A stretch of DNA of 64,000 nucleotides from Bacteroidota bacterium (GTDB lineage Bacteria > Bacteroidota > Bacteroidia > Flavobacteriales > Weeksellaceae). The notes beneath the pieces are model-generated. The model was not told where the DNA came from. It did not search any database and saw nothing but the letters and a program-made list of their open reading frames with translations. Shown here piece by piece: positions 8,719-18,732 of the stretch. How positions within the stretch are numbered: the stretch's first letter is position 1; the number at the start of each line of letters is the position of its first letter. Made by a program: the position numbers and the translations under genes. The stretch spans positions 6,452-70,451 of the forward strand of contig JAEWIR010000044.1 of NCBI GenBank assembly GCA_023386965.1. Reading direction: 5' to 3'.

Positions 8719-11700
8719 ATGAAAAAACTTTTATTAATGCTGATCTTAGGGTTTATGGCCCAGGTTAGTGGGCAGGGCACGCCGTCACCCTTACCCTATA
8801 GCCAGCCATTTACTACTAACGATTTTACCTTCGTTGGCGCACAGGCTAACAAGTGGGCACATGGATCCGCAGCAGGTAACCCTGCCGATGCGATCTATAT
8901 TTCCAACGACAACGGTGTTACCAATGAGTATACCAATAACTCCACCAGTGTAGCGCATGCCTACAAGGATTTAATTATCCCTGCGGGTTCTACAGTTGCT
9001 ACGCTGTCATTTGACTGGCGTGCAAATGGTGAATCCTGCTGTGATTACCTGCGGGTCTGGCTGGTTCCTTCATCCTTTACACCCACAGCGGGGACGCAAA
9101 TTACTGCCGGAGGTGGACGGATACAGCTTGGTGGTAATATGAATATGCAGTCCACCTGGCAGAACTACTTCAACACCAATGTAGCCATCAACACCTTCGC
9201 AGGTTCCAATATGAGGCTGGTGTTTGAGTGGAGAAATGACGGCAGTTTAGGTACGGCGCCGGCCGGAGGGATAGATAATGTGAATTTTGCTATTCCGACT
9301 TGTGTTGTTCCGGGCAACCCTAATGTAACTAACCTTACACCTAACTCCGCAACCCTTAACTGGACAGTACCTTCTACTGTGCCTGCTAATGGTTATCAAT
9401 ATTACCTTACAACAACCAATACCGCACCTACGGCGGCAACTGTAGGTACAGCGGTTACGGGAACAAGTGTTAATCTTCCCTCTCTGATTTCGGGAACAAC
9501 CTATTACTGGTGGGTGCGAGCGATCTGTTCATCTACGGACAGTAGTTTCTGGGTTGCCGGTCCTGAATTCACTCCGGGACAGATCGGCTCAGGTACAGCA
9601 AATCAAGGGTTTCTTCCTGTATATTCATGTTATGGATACAGCTATTCCCAGCAAATTTATACAGGTGCAGAAGTTACAGCAGCTCTCGGAGCTAATAATG
9701 TTATAACTAAAGTGCGTTTCAAAGTGTCTTCACCCGCTTCAACTCAGGCCAATTATAACCAGTGGGTTGTTTACATGGGAAATACCACACAGGCCAACTT
9801 TGCAACCACAACTTCCTATGTGCCTCTAAACCAAATGATGCAGGTTTATACAGGTACGCTTCCAAATATGGTGGCCGGTACGTGGGTGGAACTTACTCTT
9901 AATGTTCCATTTGTATGGGATGGAGTAAATAATATAGTTATTGCTGTGGATGAAAATTCTCCCGGTCTTTCATGTACTGCTAACTGGGGAAGTTATACAG
10001 CAGGAACTAACAGAGGTATATTGTATAGAAGTGATTCAGTGAATCCTGATCCTGCTTCACCACCTTCAGCAAGTGCCAGATATTCTGCCATTCCGCAAGT
10101 TCAGTTTGTAGGTGAGCCACTACCTGCATGTACGGCTGCAGCGCCAACGAATGTAATGGCTAGTGGACTTACCAGTACGACCGCCAACTTATCGTGGATG
10201 CCTGCTCTGGGTGCAAGTTATGTGTTGCAATGGAGACAGGTCGGTTCGCCTACCTGGAATACTGTAACTCCGGCTCCGGTGAACAGTTTCCATGTTCTAA
10301 CAGGTCTGCAGGAACAGACGCAGTATGAATTCCGAGTAGCATATGTATGTAGCGGTACGCAGGGTGCTTTTGCCGGTCCTATTCAGTTTACGACCCCGGC
10401 AATGTCCTACTGTACGTCTGCGCCTACCAGCACAACGCCTTATGAGTATATCTCCAATGTAACCGTTAACGCAATTGGAGCTCCGGCAATGGTTTCCAAC
10501 TCAACCGGTACCGGTGGTGTTTATACTGATTATACAAATGATCCTTCACGTCTTGTAAGACTTGTGATCGGGACTTCAGGTAACACCGTTTCGGTTTCAA
10601 AAATGTGGACTGGGACCAATTATGCAGCAGGTACAGGAGTTTGGATTGATTTTAACAGAAACGGAACTTTCGAAGCTTCAGAAAGAGTTCTTAACTCACC
10701 ATCAAATACCACGACACCTGTAAATGCAACCTTTACAGTTCCGAACCCACCCGGATCTTACGTAGGACCACTGAAAACCAGAATGAGGGTAATCCTTCAG
10801 GAAGGAGGAAATCCGAATGCCTGTGGTGGATTTACCTGGGGAGAGGTTGAAGATTATAATGTGGAATTGGTGGAACCAATCCCGTGTACTTCGGCAGCAC
10901 CACAAGGTCTTTCAGCAAGTAATGTTGGACCGGTATCTGCGACTCTTTCATGGATTCCTGCATCAGGAGCAGCCTATGTGCTGGAATGGAGAGAAGTAAC
11001 TACACCTGCGTCACCATGGATTCCAGTTACTCCTGCTCCTGTAAACAGTTTCCATGTTCTTACAGGTCTTCAGGAGCAGAAAACCTATGAATTCCGTGTA
11101 GCTTACGTTTGTAGCGGAACTCAGGGAGCCTTCAGTGCACCTTTCCAGTTTACAACACCACCACTGAACTGGTGTCAGGCAGGATCGACTACAACACCGG
11201 TTGATGAGCATATTACAAATGTTACGGTAACACCAACCGGGTTCCCTATAAGTGCACCGATGGTGAACAATTCCGGACCAAGTACCTATACAGACTATTA
11301 TTTTGATCCAACTAAACTGGTAACTCTTGTTCTTGGATCTACAGGAAACACAATCTCCGTAGAGAAAGGATGGGTTAATGCGCCTTCAAACGTTGCAGTT
11401 TCGGCCTGGATCGATTTTAACAGAGACGGAATATTTGATACCGCAGAACTTGTTCTGAACACTGCTTCAAGCCAAATCACTCCGGTCTCAACAACATTCG
11501 CAGTACCTGCCGTAGGTTATGCAAGTCCTTATAACACTAAAATGAGGGTTATAGCCAGACTTACTACTGTACCGACGGCTTGTGGAACCTTTAACTTCGG
11601 TGAGGTTGAAGATTATCCGGTGCGTCTTGTTGAGCCGATTCCATGTAACAATGCTGCGCCTCAGAACGTAGTTGTTTCCGGAATTACACACAACTCCGCA

Positions 11701-13170
11701 ACCGTTACATGGACACCCGATCAAGGAGGTGCTACTTACATCGTACAGTACAAACCTGTAGGTGCAGCTAACTGGACGGGTCAGATTCCTGTAACATTCC
11801 TTACAGGTACTTACACCATTCCTAACCTGACGCCTTCTACACAGTATATTGTACAGGTTGTGGCACTTTGCGACAACGTACCGGGACCACCAACGGAAGT
11901 TCCGTTTGAAACAAAATGTGATCCTGAACCACCAACTAACTTTACTGTAACTTCAATAACACCAAACAGTGCGTTAGTTTCGTGGAATCCGGTTCCAACT
12001 GCTTCCTACGTACTTCAGTACCGTGAGGTGGGTGCTGCTACATGGACAACTGTTAATGTAACAGGTACATCGTATTCACTAACAGGTCTTAATCCATATA
12101 CCACTTATGAAGTACGTGTTGCTTCGGAATGTTCAGGAGCGGTTAACCCTTACACTACACCACAGGTGTTCACTACATTACCAACCTGTGAAATGGCGCC
12201 GATAGGTCTTACGGTAACTAATATCACAATGACACAGGCCCAGGTAGACTGGAACGCGTATCCGGGAGCAACCTATGTGCTGAGATGGAGAAAAGTGGGT
12301 TCCAGCGGATGGAATACACAAAACCTGACTACCAACACATACATCATTACCGGACTGTTTGAAGAAACTCAGTATGAAGTTCAGATTGCAAACGTTTGTG
12401 GCGGAACTACCCAACAGTTCACACATCCTTATGTATTTACAACTCCTGGATTGATGTACTGCGATATGACAGCGGCAAGTTCAGTTGCTGAACATATTTC
12501 CAATGTTAACGTGCAACCTGCAGGCGGAACTGAGATGAACAGTGATTCAGATGCATCAGGCTATACAAGCTATGTGAATGACATCACAAGACATATCCTC
12601 CTAACCCAGGGATCAACCGGAAACAGGATTTCCATCAGCAAGGAATGGGCAAATACCCAGTACAACGAAGCTGTTACCGTTTGGATTGATTTCAACAGAG
12701 ACGGAGTATTCTCCAACAGTGAAAGAATCCTTATTGCTCCGGCGAATCAGCAGACTCCGGTTACAGGAACATTCTCGGTACCAGCCGATGCATATGTAAG
12801 TCTTACAAATGACAAGTATGTTGTTATGAGAGTGGCTATGAGCAGAGACGGATCTCCTGAGATGTGTTCAACGTTCGCCAATGGTGAAGTTGAAGATTAC
12901 CGTGTAAGGATTACCAAGGCAATGCCTACCAACATCCTGAACCCGGATCAAATCCATGTTTATCCGAATCCGGTGAAGAGTACACTCTTCATCACTAAGG
13001 TGAAAGACGGAGCTAAGTACAATATTTACAGTTCTATCGGACAGCTTATACAGACCGGTATCGTTATCGGAAATAAGATAGACGTAAGTAAACTGATCAA
13101 TGGAGTGTTTGTGATCGATATCACCGACACCAACGGACAGGCAGCACAGAAAAAATTTATTAAAGAATAA
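8719..13170 (+). CDS. Giant secreted FN3/GEVEDY repeat protein with T9SS type A sorting domain
   Basis: 1483 residues. A signal peptide (MKKLLLMLILGFMAQVSGQ) is followed by a jelly-roll-like N-terminal domain of the choice-of-anchor J kind (FTFVGAQANKWAHG ... LSFDWRANGESCCDYLRVW). I count six fibronectin type III domains, each opening with a Cys and a pattern such as PxNxxVSGITxxSATVTW. Interleaved are three GEVEDY modules, each starting with YC/WC...EYISNVTV, containing WIDFNRNGxF, and ending GEVEDYxV. The C-terminus (VYPNPVKSTLFITKV ... KKFIKE) is a T9SS sorting domain. No protease motif is visible, so an adhesin or polymer-binding role is inferred. It is the third T9SS cargo gene in the block. 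Confidence 0.88.
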   Translation: MKKLLLMLILGFMAQVSGQGTPSPLPYSQPFTTNDFTFVGAQANKWAHGSAAGNPADAIYISNDNGVTNEYTNNSTSVAHAYKDLIIPAGSTVATLSFDWRANGESCCDYLRVWLVPSSFTPTAGTQITAGGGRIQLGGNMNMQSTWQNYFNTNVAINTFAGSNMRLVFEWRNDGSLGTAPAGGIDNVNFAIPTCVVPGNPNVTNLTPNSATLNWTVPSTVPANGYQYYLTTTNTAPTAATVGTAVTGTSVNLPSLISGTTYYWWVRAICSSTDSSFWVAGPEFTPGQIGSGTANQGFLPVYSCYGYSYSQQIYTGAEVTAALGANNVITKVRFKVSSPASTQANYNQWVVYMGNTTQANFATTTSYVPLNQMMQVYTGTLPNMVAGTWVELTLNVPFVWDGVNNIVIAVDENSPGLSCTANWGSYTAGTNRGILYRSDSVNPDPASPPSASARYSAIPQVQFVGEPLPACTAAAPTNVMASGLTSTTANLSWMPALGASYVLQWRQVGSPTWNTVTPAPVNSFHVLTGLQEQTQYEFRVAYVCSGTQGAFAGPIQFTTPAMSYCTSAPTSTTPYEYISNVTVNAIGAPAMVSNSTGTGGVYTDYTNDPSRLVRLVIGTSGNTVSVSKMWTGTNYAAGTGVWIDFNRNGTFEASERVLNSPSNTTTPVNATFTVPNPPGSYVGPLKTRMRVILQEGGNPNACGGFTWGEVEDYNVELVEPIPCTSAAPQGLSASNVGPVSATLSWIPASGAAYVLEWREVTTPASPWIPVTPAPVNSFHVLTGLQEQKTYEFRVAYVCSGTQGAFSAPFQFTTPPLNWCQAGSTTTPVDEHITNVTVTPTGFPISAPMVNNSGPSTYTDYYFDPTKLVTLVLGSTGNTISVEKGWVNAPSNVAVSAWIDFNRDGIFDTAELVLNTASSQITPVSTTFAVPAVGYASPYNTKMRVIARLTTVPTACGTFNFGEVEDYPVRLVEPIPCNNAAPQNVVVSGITHNSATVTWTPDQGGATYIVQYKPVGAANWTGQIPVTFLTGTYTIPNLTPSTQYIVQVVALCDNVPGPPTEVPFETKCDPEPPTNFTVTSITPNSALVSWNPVPTASYVLQYREVGAATWTTVNVTGTSYSLTGLNPYTTYEVRVASECSGAVNPYTTPQVFTTLPTCEMAPIGLTVTNITMTQAQVDWNAYPGATYVLRWRKVGSSGWNTQNLTTNTYIITGLFEETQYEVQIANVCGGTTQQFTHPYVFTTPGLMYCDMTAASSVAEHISNVNVQPAGGTEMNSDSDASGYTSYVNDITRHILLTQGSTGNRISISKEWANTQYNEAVTVWIDFNRDGVFSNSERILIAPANQQTPVTGTFSVPADAYVSLTNDKYVVMRVAMSRDGSPEMCSTFANGEVEDYRVRITKAMPTNILNPDQIHVYPNPVKSTLFITKVKDGAKYNIYSSIGQLIQTGIVIGNKIDVSKLINGVFVIDITDTNGQAAQKKFIKE

Positions 13171-13189
13171 ATGCTGGTCCAATAAGTGA

Positions 13190-13216
13190 AGCCCTCAGAA
13201 ATGAGGGCTTTTTTAT
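13190..13216 (+). terminator. Rho-independent terminator after the FN3/GEVEDY gene
   Basis: Stem AGCCCTCA / TGAGGGCT with a GAAA loop, followed by TTTTTT. Confidence 0.9.
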
Positions 13217-13254
13217 TGGATAGCTGTTTAGCCTGGAATCGGTTTTTATGTTTT

Positions 13255-13295
13255 AAAAAATAAGAAGGAGATGACGCTTGGTCATTTCCTTCTTG
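13255..13295 (-). terminator. Rho-independent terminator of coaE
   Basis: A 14-base stem (AAGAAGGAGATGAC with its complement, one G-T pair) lies just past the coaE stop. Read on the minus strand it is followed by a T-rich stretch. Confidence 0.8.
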
Positions 13296-13311
13296 TTTAA
13301 TATGCTTTGTG

Positions 13312-13947
13312 TTATGATTTCGCTTCTGTCAGTTGTGCTATTACCTTCTCTGTTTCAGTTTCCAGCTCAGTTAAGCCTTCATTATTATGAATTACAAAAT
13401 CAGCCAGTTTCAGCTTATCCTTTTCGGGCAGCTGCCGGTCCATAATAGCTTCTATTTCACGGTAGGTCTTTCCGTCGCGGTCCATTACCCTTTTCATCCT
13501 GATGTTGTCTTCTGCGGTGACCAATATGGTGCTGTCGCACTCTTTATTGAGTCCCAGTTCAAATAGCAGGGCGGTCTCTTTAAAAAGAAAAAGGCTTTGC
13601 TGCCGACTTCTCCACGCTTCAAAATCCACACGAACTGCGGGGTGTATCAGGCTGTTCAGACCATCAAGAAGGGTGTCATTACCGAATACCTTTCCTGCTA
13701 CCAGTTTGCGGTTATACCTGTTGTCGCTGTCGTAGGCTGTGGGACCCAGTAATTCTATGATTTGTTCCTTAAGGTGGGGATCGTCATTTACGATTTCCTT
13801 AGCCCGGAAATCCGAGTAGTATACGGGATAACCTAATCCCTCAATGAATTTTGCTACTGTGCTTTTTCCCGAACCAATACCGCCGGTAAGGCCTATGACC
13901 TGGGGTTCGGGTTCTGGCGAGGCGGTTCCGCCATCGTTAGTGTCCAT
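13312..13947 (-). CDS. coaE: Dephospho-CoA kinase
   Basis: 211 residues. It phosphorylates the 3'-OH of dephospho-CoA, the last step of coenzyme A synthesis, in the cytoplasm. The Walker A loop is GLTGGIGSGKSTV; the YYSDFRAKEIV stretch is the CoaE signature and ARG/Asp region, followed by the LIHPAV motif and LLFELGL. About 16 extra residues (MDTNDGGTASPEPEPQ) precede the usual start of the fold; no internal Met offers a shorter form, so this start is kept. A -7 box lies 22 bases upstream (13969-13976), so it can be transcribed separately from the MBL gene that precedes it. Confidence 0.95.
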   Translation of the reverse strand: MDTNDGGTASPEPEPQVIGLTGGIGSGKSTVAKFIEGLGYPVYYSDFRAKEIVNDDPHLKEQIIELLGPTAYDSDNRYNRKLVAGKVFGNDTLLDGLNSLIHPAVRVDFEAWRSRQQSLFLFKETALLFELGLNKECDSTILVTAEDNIRMKRVMDRDGKTYREIEAIMDRQLPEKDKLKLADFVIHNNEGLTELETETEKVIAQLTEAKS

Positions 13948-13968
13948 AAATATGCGTTTAAATTAATT

Positions 13969-13976
13969 CAAAGATA
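13969..13976 (-). promoter_or_regulatory. -7 promoter element of coaE
   Basis: TATCTTTG on the minus strand, a full TAnnTTTG match 22 bases before the coaE ATG. Confidence 0.45.
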
Positions 13977-14014
13977 TACAATTCTGATTTTGTTGAGCCG
14001 CAACTCTCGGACTC

Positions 14015-14881
14015 TTAATATCCGAATACATCATTCATCGTAAATGTTTCGTCCAGACGGACACCTTTCTCCGTCATCTTGAGGCTGGCCAATTCATAGT
14101 GGGCATCGTGCTCAAAAAATAAAAGATATTCATTGTCAATACATTTCTGCAGGAACCTGGCTTTTTCCTCTATTGTCAGCAGTGGCCGCGTATCGTAGCC
14201 CATGACATAAACCTGCGGTATATGGCCTGCGGTAGGAATCAGGTCTGCTGCAAAAACAATTGTTTTTTCCTGGTATTGGATTACGGGAAGCATTTGTTTT
14301 TCTGTATGTCCATCCACAAAGATGACATCCATCTTCAGGTCCGGTGCGAACCCGTAGTTGCAGCTGGTAGGAATAGGCAGAAAACGCAGCTGACCGCTTT
14401 CCTGCATAGGCATGATGTTTTCCTTCAGGAAGCTGGCTTTTTCGCGTGCATTAGGTTCGGTAGCCCATTTCCAGTGTTCCTCATTGGTCCAGTATTCCGC
14501 GTTCTTAAAAGCAGGTTGGTAGCCTGTGCGGTCATCATTCCACTCTATGGCGCCACCACAGTGGTCGAAGTGAAGGTGAGTGAGAAACACATCGGTAATA
14601 TCTTCACGTACAAAACCATATTTCTTCAGGTTTTTATCAAGCGTATCATCTCCCCAAAGCGAGTAATGACCAAAAAACTTATCGTCCTGCTTGTTTCCAA
14701 GGCCGCAGTCTATGAGGATAAGTTTTTTGCCGTCTTCTACCAGAAGTGAGCGTGTACCCAGTTCAATCAGGTTTTTCTCATCGGCTGGGTTGGTTTTTTG
14801 CCAAATGGACTTCGGGACGACGCCAAACATAGCGCCGCCGTCCAGTTTAAATTTTCCGCACTGAATTGGATATAGTTTCAT
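14015..14881 (-). CDS. MBL-fold metallo-hydrolase
   Basis: 288 residues, no signal peptide. The metallo-beta-lactamase metal-binding motif is THLHFDHCGGA, with later ligands in DGHTEKQM and FAADLIPTAGHIP and the C-terminal FEHDAHYE. The full set indicates a dinuclear (usually zinc) hydrolase. The fold resembles lactonase/AHL-hydrolase-like and other cytoplasmic MBL enzymes; substrate cannot be read from sequence. Its first four bases overlap the stop of the upstream paiB-like gene (ATGA), so the two are translationally coupled. Confidence 0.85.
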   Translation of the reverse strand: MKLYPIQCGKFKLDGGAMFGVVPKSIWQKTNPADEKNLIELGTRSLLVEDGKKLILIDCGLGNKQDDKFFGHYSLWGDDTLDKNLKKYGFVREDITDVFLTHLHFDHCGGAIEWNDDRTGYQPAFKNAEYWTNEEHWKWATEPNAREKASFLKENIMPMQESGQLRFLPIPTSCNYGFAPDLKMDVIFVDGHTEKQMLPVIQYQEKTIVFAADLIPTAGHIPQVYVMGYDTRPLLTIEEKARFLQKCIDNEYLLFFEHDAHYELASLKMTEKGVRLDETFTMNDVFGY

Positions 14882-15504
14882 CTGTTTTTATTTTCTTTTA
14901 GATTCTGTTTCATTTTCAAGGCCATTGTTTTGTCTGAATGGCTTCCGCTGGTCAGCAGGTTCTGAATAATACTTTCGGTATTCTTCTGGTCGCGGTTTTG
15001 GGACAATTTTGAAGCGATATGAATTTCGGTGGGAAAGATATTGATTCCGAAAGCACCTTTCATCTCACTTCGAATTTTTTCTTCACCAATGTTTTCAGCA
15101 AACATCGGACATTTTTGTTGTTTCTCGTATTTATAGGTCAGTTTTTGCAGATGGCGATAGAGCTCGTGATCTGTCATAGCTTTTACAGTTCCGCGAATTT
15201 GAACTGCTTCGTAATTCCAGGTGGAAACATTGACATGGTCGTACCAGGAAGATGAAATATAAGCATTTGCGCCTAGAAAGTCACAAAGTACTTCATCTCC
15301 TTCATCCAGCACTTTAGCCTGGTGGTTCGCCCTGGAAACATGGGTTTCGAGGTAGAAATCTTCCTCCGCTTCGTTTAGGATAAACATGGAATGTGTGGCC
15401 CAGAGTTTTTCCTTGGCAGAGATAAGCATCGCGAAGCCGCTTTCGCTGATGATTTGCTTCATCAGTTCACGGTCTTCGCTTTTGTAGATTTTCGGGAGGT
15501 ACAT
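14878..15504 (-). CDS. FMN-binding negative transcriptional regulator, PaiB family
   Basis: 208 residues. The split-barrel flavin-binding fold of PaiB proteins is indicated by the MYLPKIY start, the ETHVSRANHQAKVL stretch and the hallmark ISSSWYDHVNVSTWNYEAVQIRG region (written here as the tract after AYISS). PaiB was named as a regulator of sporulation and protease genes in Bacillus; whether family members bind DNA or act as flavin enzymes is unsettled. It sits 10 bases after the vWA lipoprotein gene and overlaps the MBL gene by four bases, within a probable ruvB-led operon. Confidence 0.85.
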   Translation of the reverse strand: MYLPKIYKSEDRELMKQIISESGFAMLISAKEKLWATHSMFILNEAEEDFYLETHVSRANHQAKVLDEGDEVLCDFLGANAYISSSWYDHVNVSTWNYEAVQIRGTVKAMTDHELYRHLQKLTYKYEKQQKCPMFAENIGEEKIRSEMKGAFGINIFPTEIHIASKLSQNRDQKNTESIIQNLLTSGSHSDKTMALKMKQNLKENKNR

Positions 15505-15514
15505 TGATTTTCGC

Positions 15515-16363
15515 TTACAATGACGATGATGATTTCATCTTGATTTTAACCTGCAGATTATTTTGCTCGAGTTCTGAATAAATTTTTTCAATGGTGACAG
15601 CATCAGTATAAAAAGTTGCTACGTCCGAGTTGGGAGGGTTGGAGCTGTCGGTATAAACAGGGATATTGAAATTATTAATATCTCCCGGAGTATTTACGAT
15701 TTTGTATACTCCTTTTGTCTGTGAAGAAATTTCAATTAATTGTTTATCAATAGGTTTTACTTTTATTTTTTTAAAGATCAGGTTGCCATTAATGTCTGCC
15801 CTGTCGGGTAGTAACTCATATTTCTTAGGTGAAATGATAACAGCATTAAGCTTAATATTTTCTGTCAATAAAACAGCCGTAGCCAGTTTAGGTGAGTAGG
15901 TGTTCACATTTGTGGGACCGTCTGAAAAGATTAGTATGGATTTGCCTGAGTCCACATTATTCAGAGAGTAGGCTGCATTTAATAAACCTTCCGGAATATT
16001 TGTTCCAGGGTTTAAGCTCATGCAGTACTTTTCTATTTCGCTTACAGCACTAAGCAGTTTTTCTTTATTTGCGGTAAGAGGGCAGTGTATATATGAATTT
16101 CCCGAAAAAACAATAACTGAAAATGATTCGTTTTTGTCTTTGTTATTTATAATTTTCTTTAAACGTTCAACTACAGCCTTTATCCGGGTAGGCGCAAAAT
16201 CCGGAGAGATCATTGTTATGGATGTATCAATAAGCAACGCCGTACTTTGTGTGGGAGTTTCTTTCACAGATGAGGTTTTATTGTTTTCCGAACAGCTGAT
16301 AAATAGTAGTAATGCCAAAATAACCGCTGACCTCATATACCTGCTGTTGTTAAAAAAGCTCAT
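15515..16363 (-). CDS. von Willebrand factor A domain lipoprotein
   Basis: 282 residues from the first ATG; an internal ATG at 16336 gives [16 protein letters not shown], a compact lipoprotein signal, and may be the true start. The first ATG lies 14 bases inside ruvB. The mature protein has a vWA domain with a MIDAS motif DTSIT (DxSxT), the central PGTNIPEGL (conserved Thr) and FSDGPTN (conserved Asp), so metal-dependent ligand binding is likely. A C-terminal extension of about 90 residues follows. Probably anchored in the envelope. Partner unknown. Confidence 0.75.
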   Translation of the reverse strand: MSFFNNSRYMRSAVILALLLFISCSENNKTSSVKETPTQSTALLIDTSITMISPDFAPTRIKAVVERLKKIINNKDKNESFSVIVFSGNSYIHCPLTANKEKLLSAVSEIEKYCMSLNPGTNIPEGLLNAAYSLNNVDSGKSILIFSDGPTNVNTYSPKLATAVLLTENIKLNAVIISPKKYELLPDRADINGNLIFKKIKVKPIDKQLIEISSQTKGVYKIVNTPGDINNFNIPVYTDSSNPPNSDVATFYTDAVTIEKIYSELEQNNLQVKIKMKSSSSL

Positions 16364-17372
16364 TTGGTCTTTTTGGTATCGATATATTCAAATGTTTATA
16401 TGCCTTTTCTGTAACCTCCCGACCGCGTGGTGTACGTATTATAAACCCTTCCTGAATCAGGAACGGTTCATAAACTTCTTCCAGGGTTTCCGGGTTTTCG
16501 CCGATTGATGTGGCCAGTGCCGAAATTCCTACAGGTTTTCCCCGGAAATTCTCGATCATCACCCTCATTATTTTATTGTCCATATCATCCAGGCCAAATT
16601 CATCCACATTCAGTGAATTAAGCGCGAATTTTGTGATCTCAATTTCGATCTCCCCATTTCCTTTTATTTCCGCAAAATCCCGCACTCTTCTAAGCAATGC
16701 GTTTGCAATCCTCGGAGTTCCGCGGCTTCTGCGGGCTATTTCCAGTGCTGCATCTTCATAAATCTTCACGCCAAGCACACGGGCACTTCTCTCAATGATC
16801 ATCCCCAGCAGTTCAATCGTGTAATATTCAAGCCGGGACTGTATGCCAAATCTGGCCAGCATGGGCTTGGTGAGCATTCCACTTCTTGTGGTGGCTCCCA
16901 CGAGAGTAAAGGGATTGAGGCCGATCTGTACGCTGCGGGCATTGGGCCCGGTTTCCAGCATAATGTCAATTTTATAATCTTCCATCGCCGAATAAAGATA
17001 TTCTTCTACAATTGGAGAAAGGCGGTGAATCTCGTCAATGAAAAGCACATCGTTCTCTTCCAGATTGGTCAGCAGTCCCGCCAGACTTCCCGGTTTATCC
17101 AGCACGGGTCCGGAGGTGATCTTACAGCCTACTCCAAGCTCATTTGCTATAATATTTGCCAAAGTTGTCTTTCCCAGTCCCGGCGGGCCGTGAAGCAGTA
17201 CGTGGTCGAGCGCACCACCACGGTTTTTGGCTGCGGCTACGAAGACTTCCAGATTGTCGAGTGTCTTTCGCTGCCCGGCAAAGTCCTGAAAGCTCTGGGG
17301 CCGGATTTTCTCCTCCTGCAACAGTTCATCATCTGAAAAATTATCCTTATCAGGATGTAAAAAATCGGGCAT
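16350..17372 (-). CDS. ruvB: Holliday junction branch migration DNA helicase RuvB
   Basis: 340 residues, full family length. Walker A is [12 protein letters not shown], Walker [12 protein letters not shown], sensor 1 GATTRSG, and the C-terminal winged helix ends with [20 protein letters not shown]. RuvB hexamers drive branch migration of Holliday junctions together with RuvA. The gene starts 21 bases after a TATCTTTG box and its 3' end overlaps the vWA gene, so it probably heads the minus-strand transcript ruvB-vWA-paiB-MBL. Confidence 0.97.
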   Translation of the reverse strand: MPDFLHPDKDNFSDDELLQEEKIRPQSFQDFAGQRKTLDNLEVFVAAAKNRGGALDHVLLHGPPGLGKTTLANIIANELGVGCKITSGPVLDKPGSLAGLLTNLEENDVLFIDEIHRLSPIVEEYLYSAMEDYKIDIMLETGPNARSVQIGLNPFTLVGATTRSGMLTKPMLARFGIQSRLEYYTIELLGMIIERSARVLGVKIYEDAALEIARRSRGTPRIANALLRRVRDFAEIKGNGEIEIEITKFALNSLNVDEFGLDDMDNKIMRVMIENFRGKPVGISALATSIGENPETLEEVYEPFLIQEGFIIRTPRGREVTEKAYKHLNISIPKRPNELF

Positions 17373-17392
17373 ACCTCAGTTTTGTATATCTT

Positions 17393-17400
17393 CAAAGATA
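17393..17400 (-). promoter_or_regulatory. -7 promoter element of ruvB
   Basis: TATCTTTG on the minus strand, full match to TAnnTTTG, 20 bases before the ATG. No TTG at the normal -33 position. Confidence 0.5.
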
Positions 17401-17499
17401 ATAATTTTAGGTGGAATCTCTTAAACAGCAAGGCGTCCGTCATGGCTTGTTCTTCCTAAAATCTTTGCCAGCTTATCTATTAATCTTAAATTTACGGAT

Positions 17500-18732
17500 A
17501 TGAAACTTATTGGACCTTTTAAACAAATCATCACCCTGGCCAACCTCCCGTTACGTGGAAAACTGGCTGATGAACAACTGCAGATTATAGAGAACGGAGG
17601 GATTTTGGTAAAAGAGGGTTTCGTGGAAGAAGTGGCTTCTTTTCAAGACCTTTCCGAGCAATTTCCCGATGTTGAAATTGAGCCTGTTAGCGGTATACAG
17701 GTTTGTTTGCCCGCATTCACCGACTGTCATACGCATATCTGCTTTGGCGGAAACCGCGCCAATGATTTCGCCATGCGTAATGGCGGCAAAAGCTATCTTG
17801 AAATTGCTGAAAGCGGCGGCGGTATCTGGAGTTCCGTTCAGCACACCAGAACAGCACCTGAAGAGGAGTTGATAAAAACCACACTGGAAAGGGTTGATTT
17901 TCTGCTGTCACTGGGAATAACTACGATAGAAATCAAGTCAGGTTATGGTCTGGATGTAGAAAATGAGCTGAAAATGCTGCGCGTCATCAAAAAAGTGCAG
18001 GAAATGACTAAAGCTACGCTTATTCCCACCTGCCTGGCAGCCCATCTGAAGCCCCGTGATTTTGCGGGCAGCAACTCGGACTACCTTAATTATATTACAG
18101 ACAATATTTTACCCTTGGTTAAAGCGGAAAAACTCGCCAACCGTGTAGATATCTTTATTGAAAAATCTGCCTTCCAGCCGGAAGAAGGGCGCGAATTCCT
18201 GTTAAAGGCAAAGGAACTAGGCTTTGAAATCACTGTTCATGCGGATCAGTTTACACCGGGAAGTTCGCGAATTGCAGTTGAAGTGGGCGCGAAATCCGCA
18301 GACCATCTGGAAGCTACCGCTGATGACGATATTGCATTTTTGGCAAATTCTGAAACGGTAGCAGTTGCATTGCCCGGTGCCAGTCTTGGCCTGGGTGAAA
18401 AATTTACTCCTGCCCGCAAGATCCTTGACGCCAACGGTATCCTGGCCATCGCTTCCGACTGGAATCCGGGCTCTGCACCCATGGGTAATCTGGTGACGCA
18501 GGCGTCCATTTTGGCCACCTTTGAAAAACTTTCCACGGCCGAAGTTTTGGCCGGTATGACTTTCCGCTCTGCTTTTGCTCTGGGCCTGGAGGACCGAGGC
18601 AAACTGGAGAAAGGGATGAAAGCTGATTTTGTAACCTACAGAACCGATAATTTTCAGAATGTACTTTACCGTCAGGGTAGTTTGCAGGCAGAAAGTGTAT
18701 TTATCAACGGAAAAAAAATAAATAATGATTAG
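17500..18732 (+). CDS. hutI: Imidazolonepropionase
   Basis: 410 residues. HutI hydrolyses 4-imidazolone-5-propanoate to N-formimidoyl-L-glutamate in histidine degradation. The amidohydrolase metal motif is DCHTHICFGGNRANDF; further conserved parts are TTIEIKSGYGLD, TCLAAHLKP, TVHADQFTPG, DHLEATADDD and ASDWNPGSAPMGN. The last eight bases overlap hutG, so the two form an operon. hutH and hutU are not in the window, so the pathway must be completed elsewhere. Confidence 0.96.
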   Translation: MKLIGPFKQIITLANLPLRGKLADEQLQIIENGGILVKEGFVEEVASFQDLSEQFPDVEIEPVSGIQVCLPAFTDCHTHICFGGNRANDFAMRNGGKSYLEIAESGGGIWSSVQHTRTAPEEELIKTTLERVDFLLSLGITTIEIKSGYGLDVENELKMLRVIKKVQEMTKATLIPTCLAAHLKPRDFAGSNSDYLNYITDNILPLVKAEKLANRVDIFIEKSAFQPEEGREFLLKAKELGFEITVHADQFTPGSSRIAVEVGAKSADHLEATADDDIAFLANSETVAVALPGASLGLGEKFTPARKILDANGILAIASDWNPGSAPMGNLVTQASILATFEKLSTAEVLAGMTFRSAFALGLEDRGKLEKGMKADFVTYRTDNFQNVLYRQGSLQAESVFINGKKINND

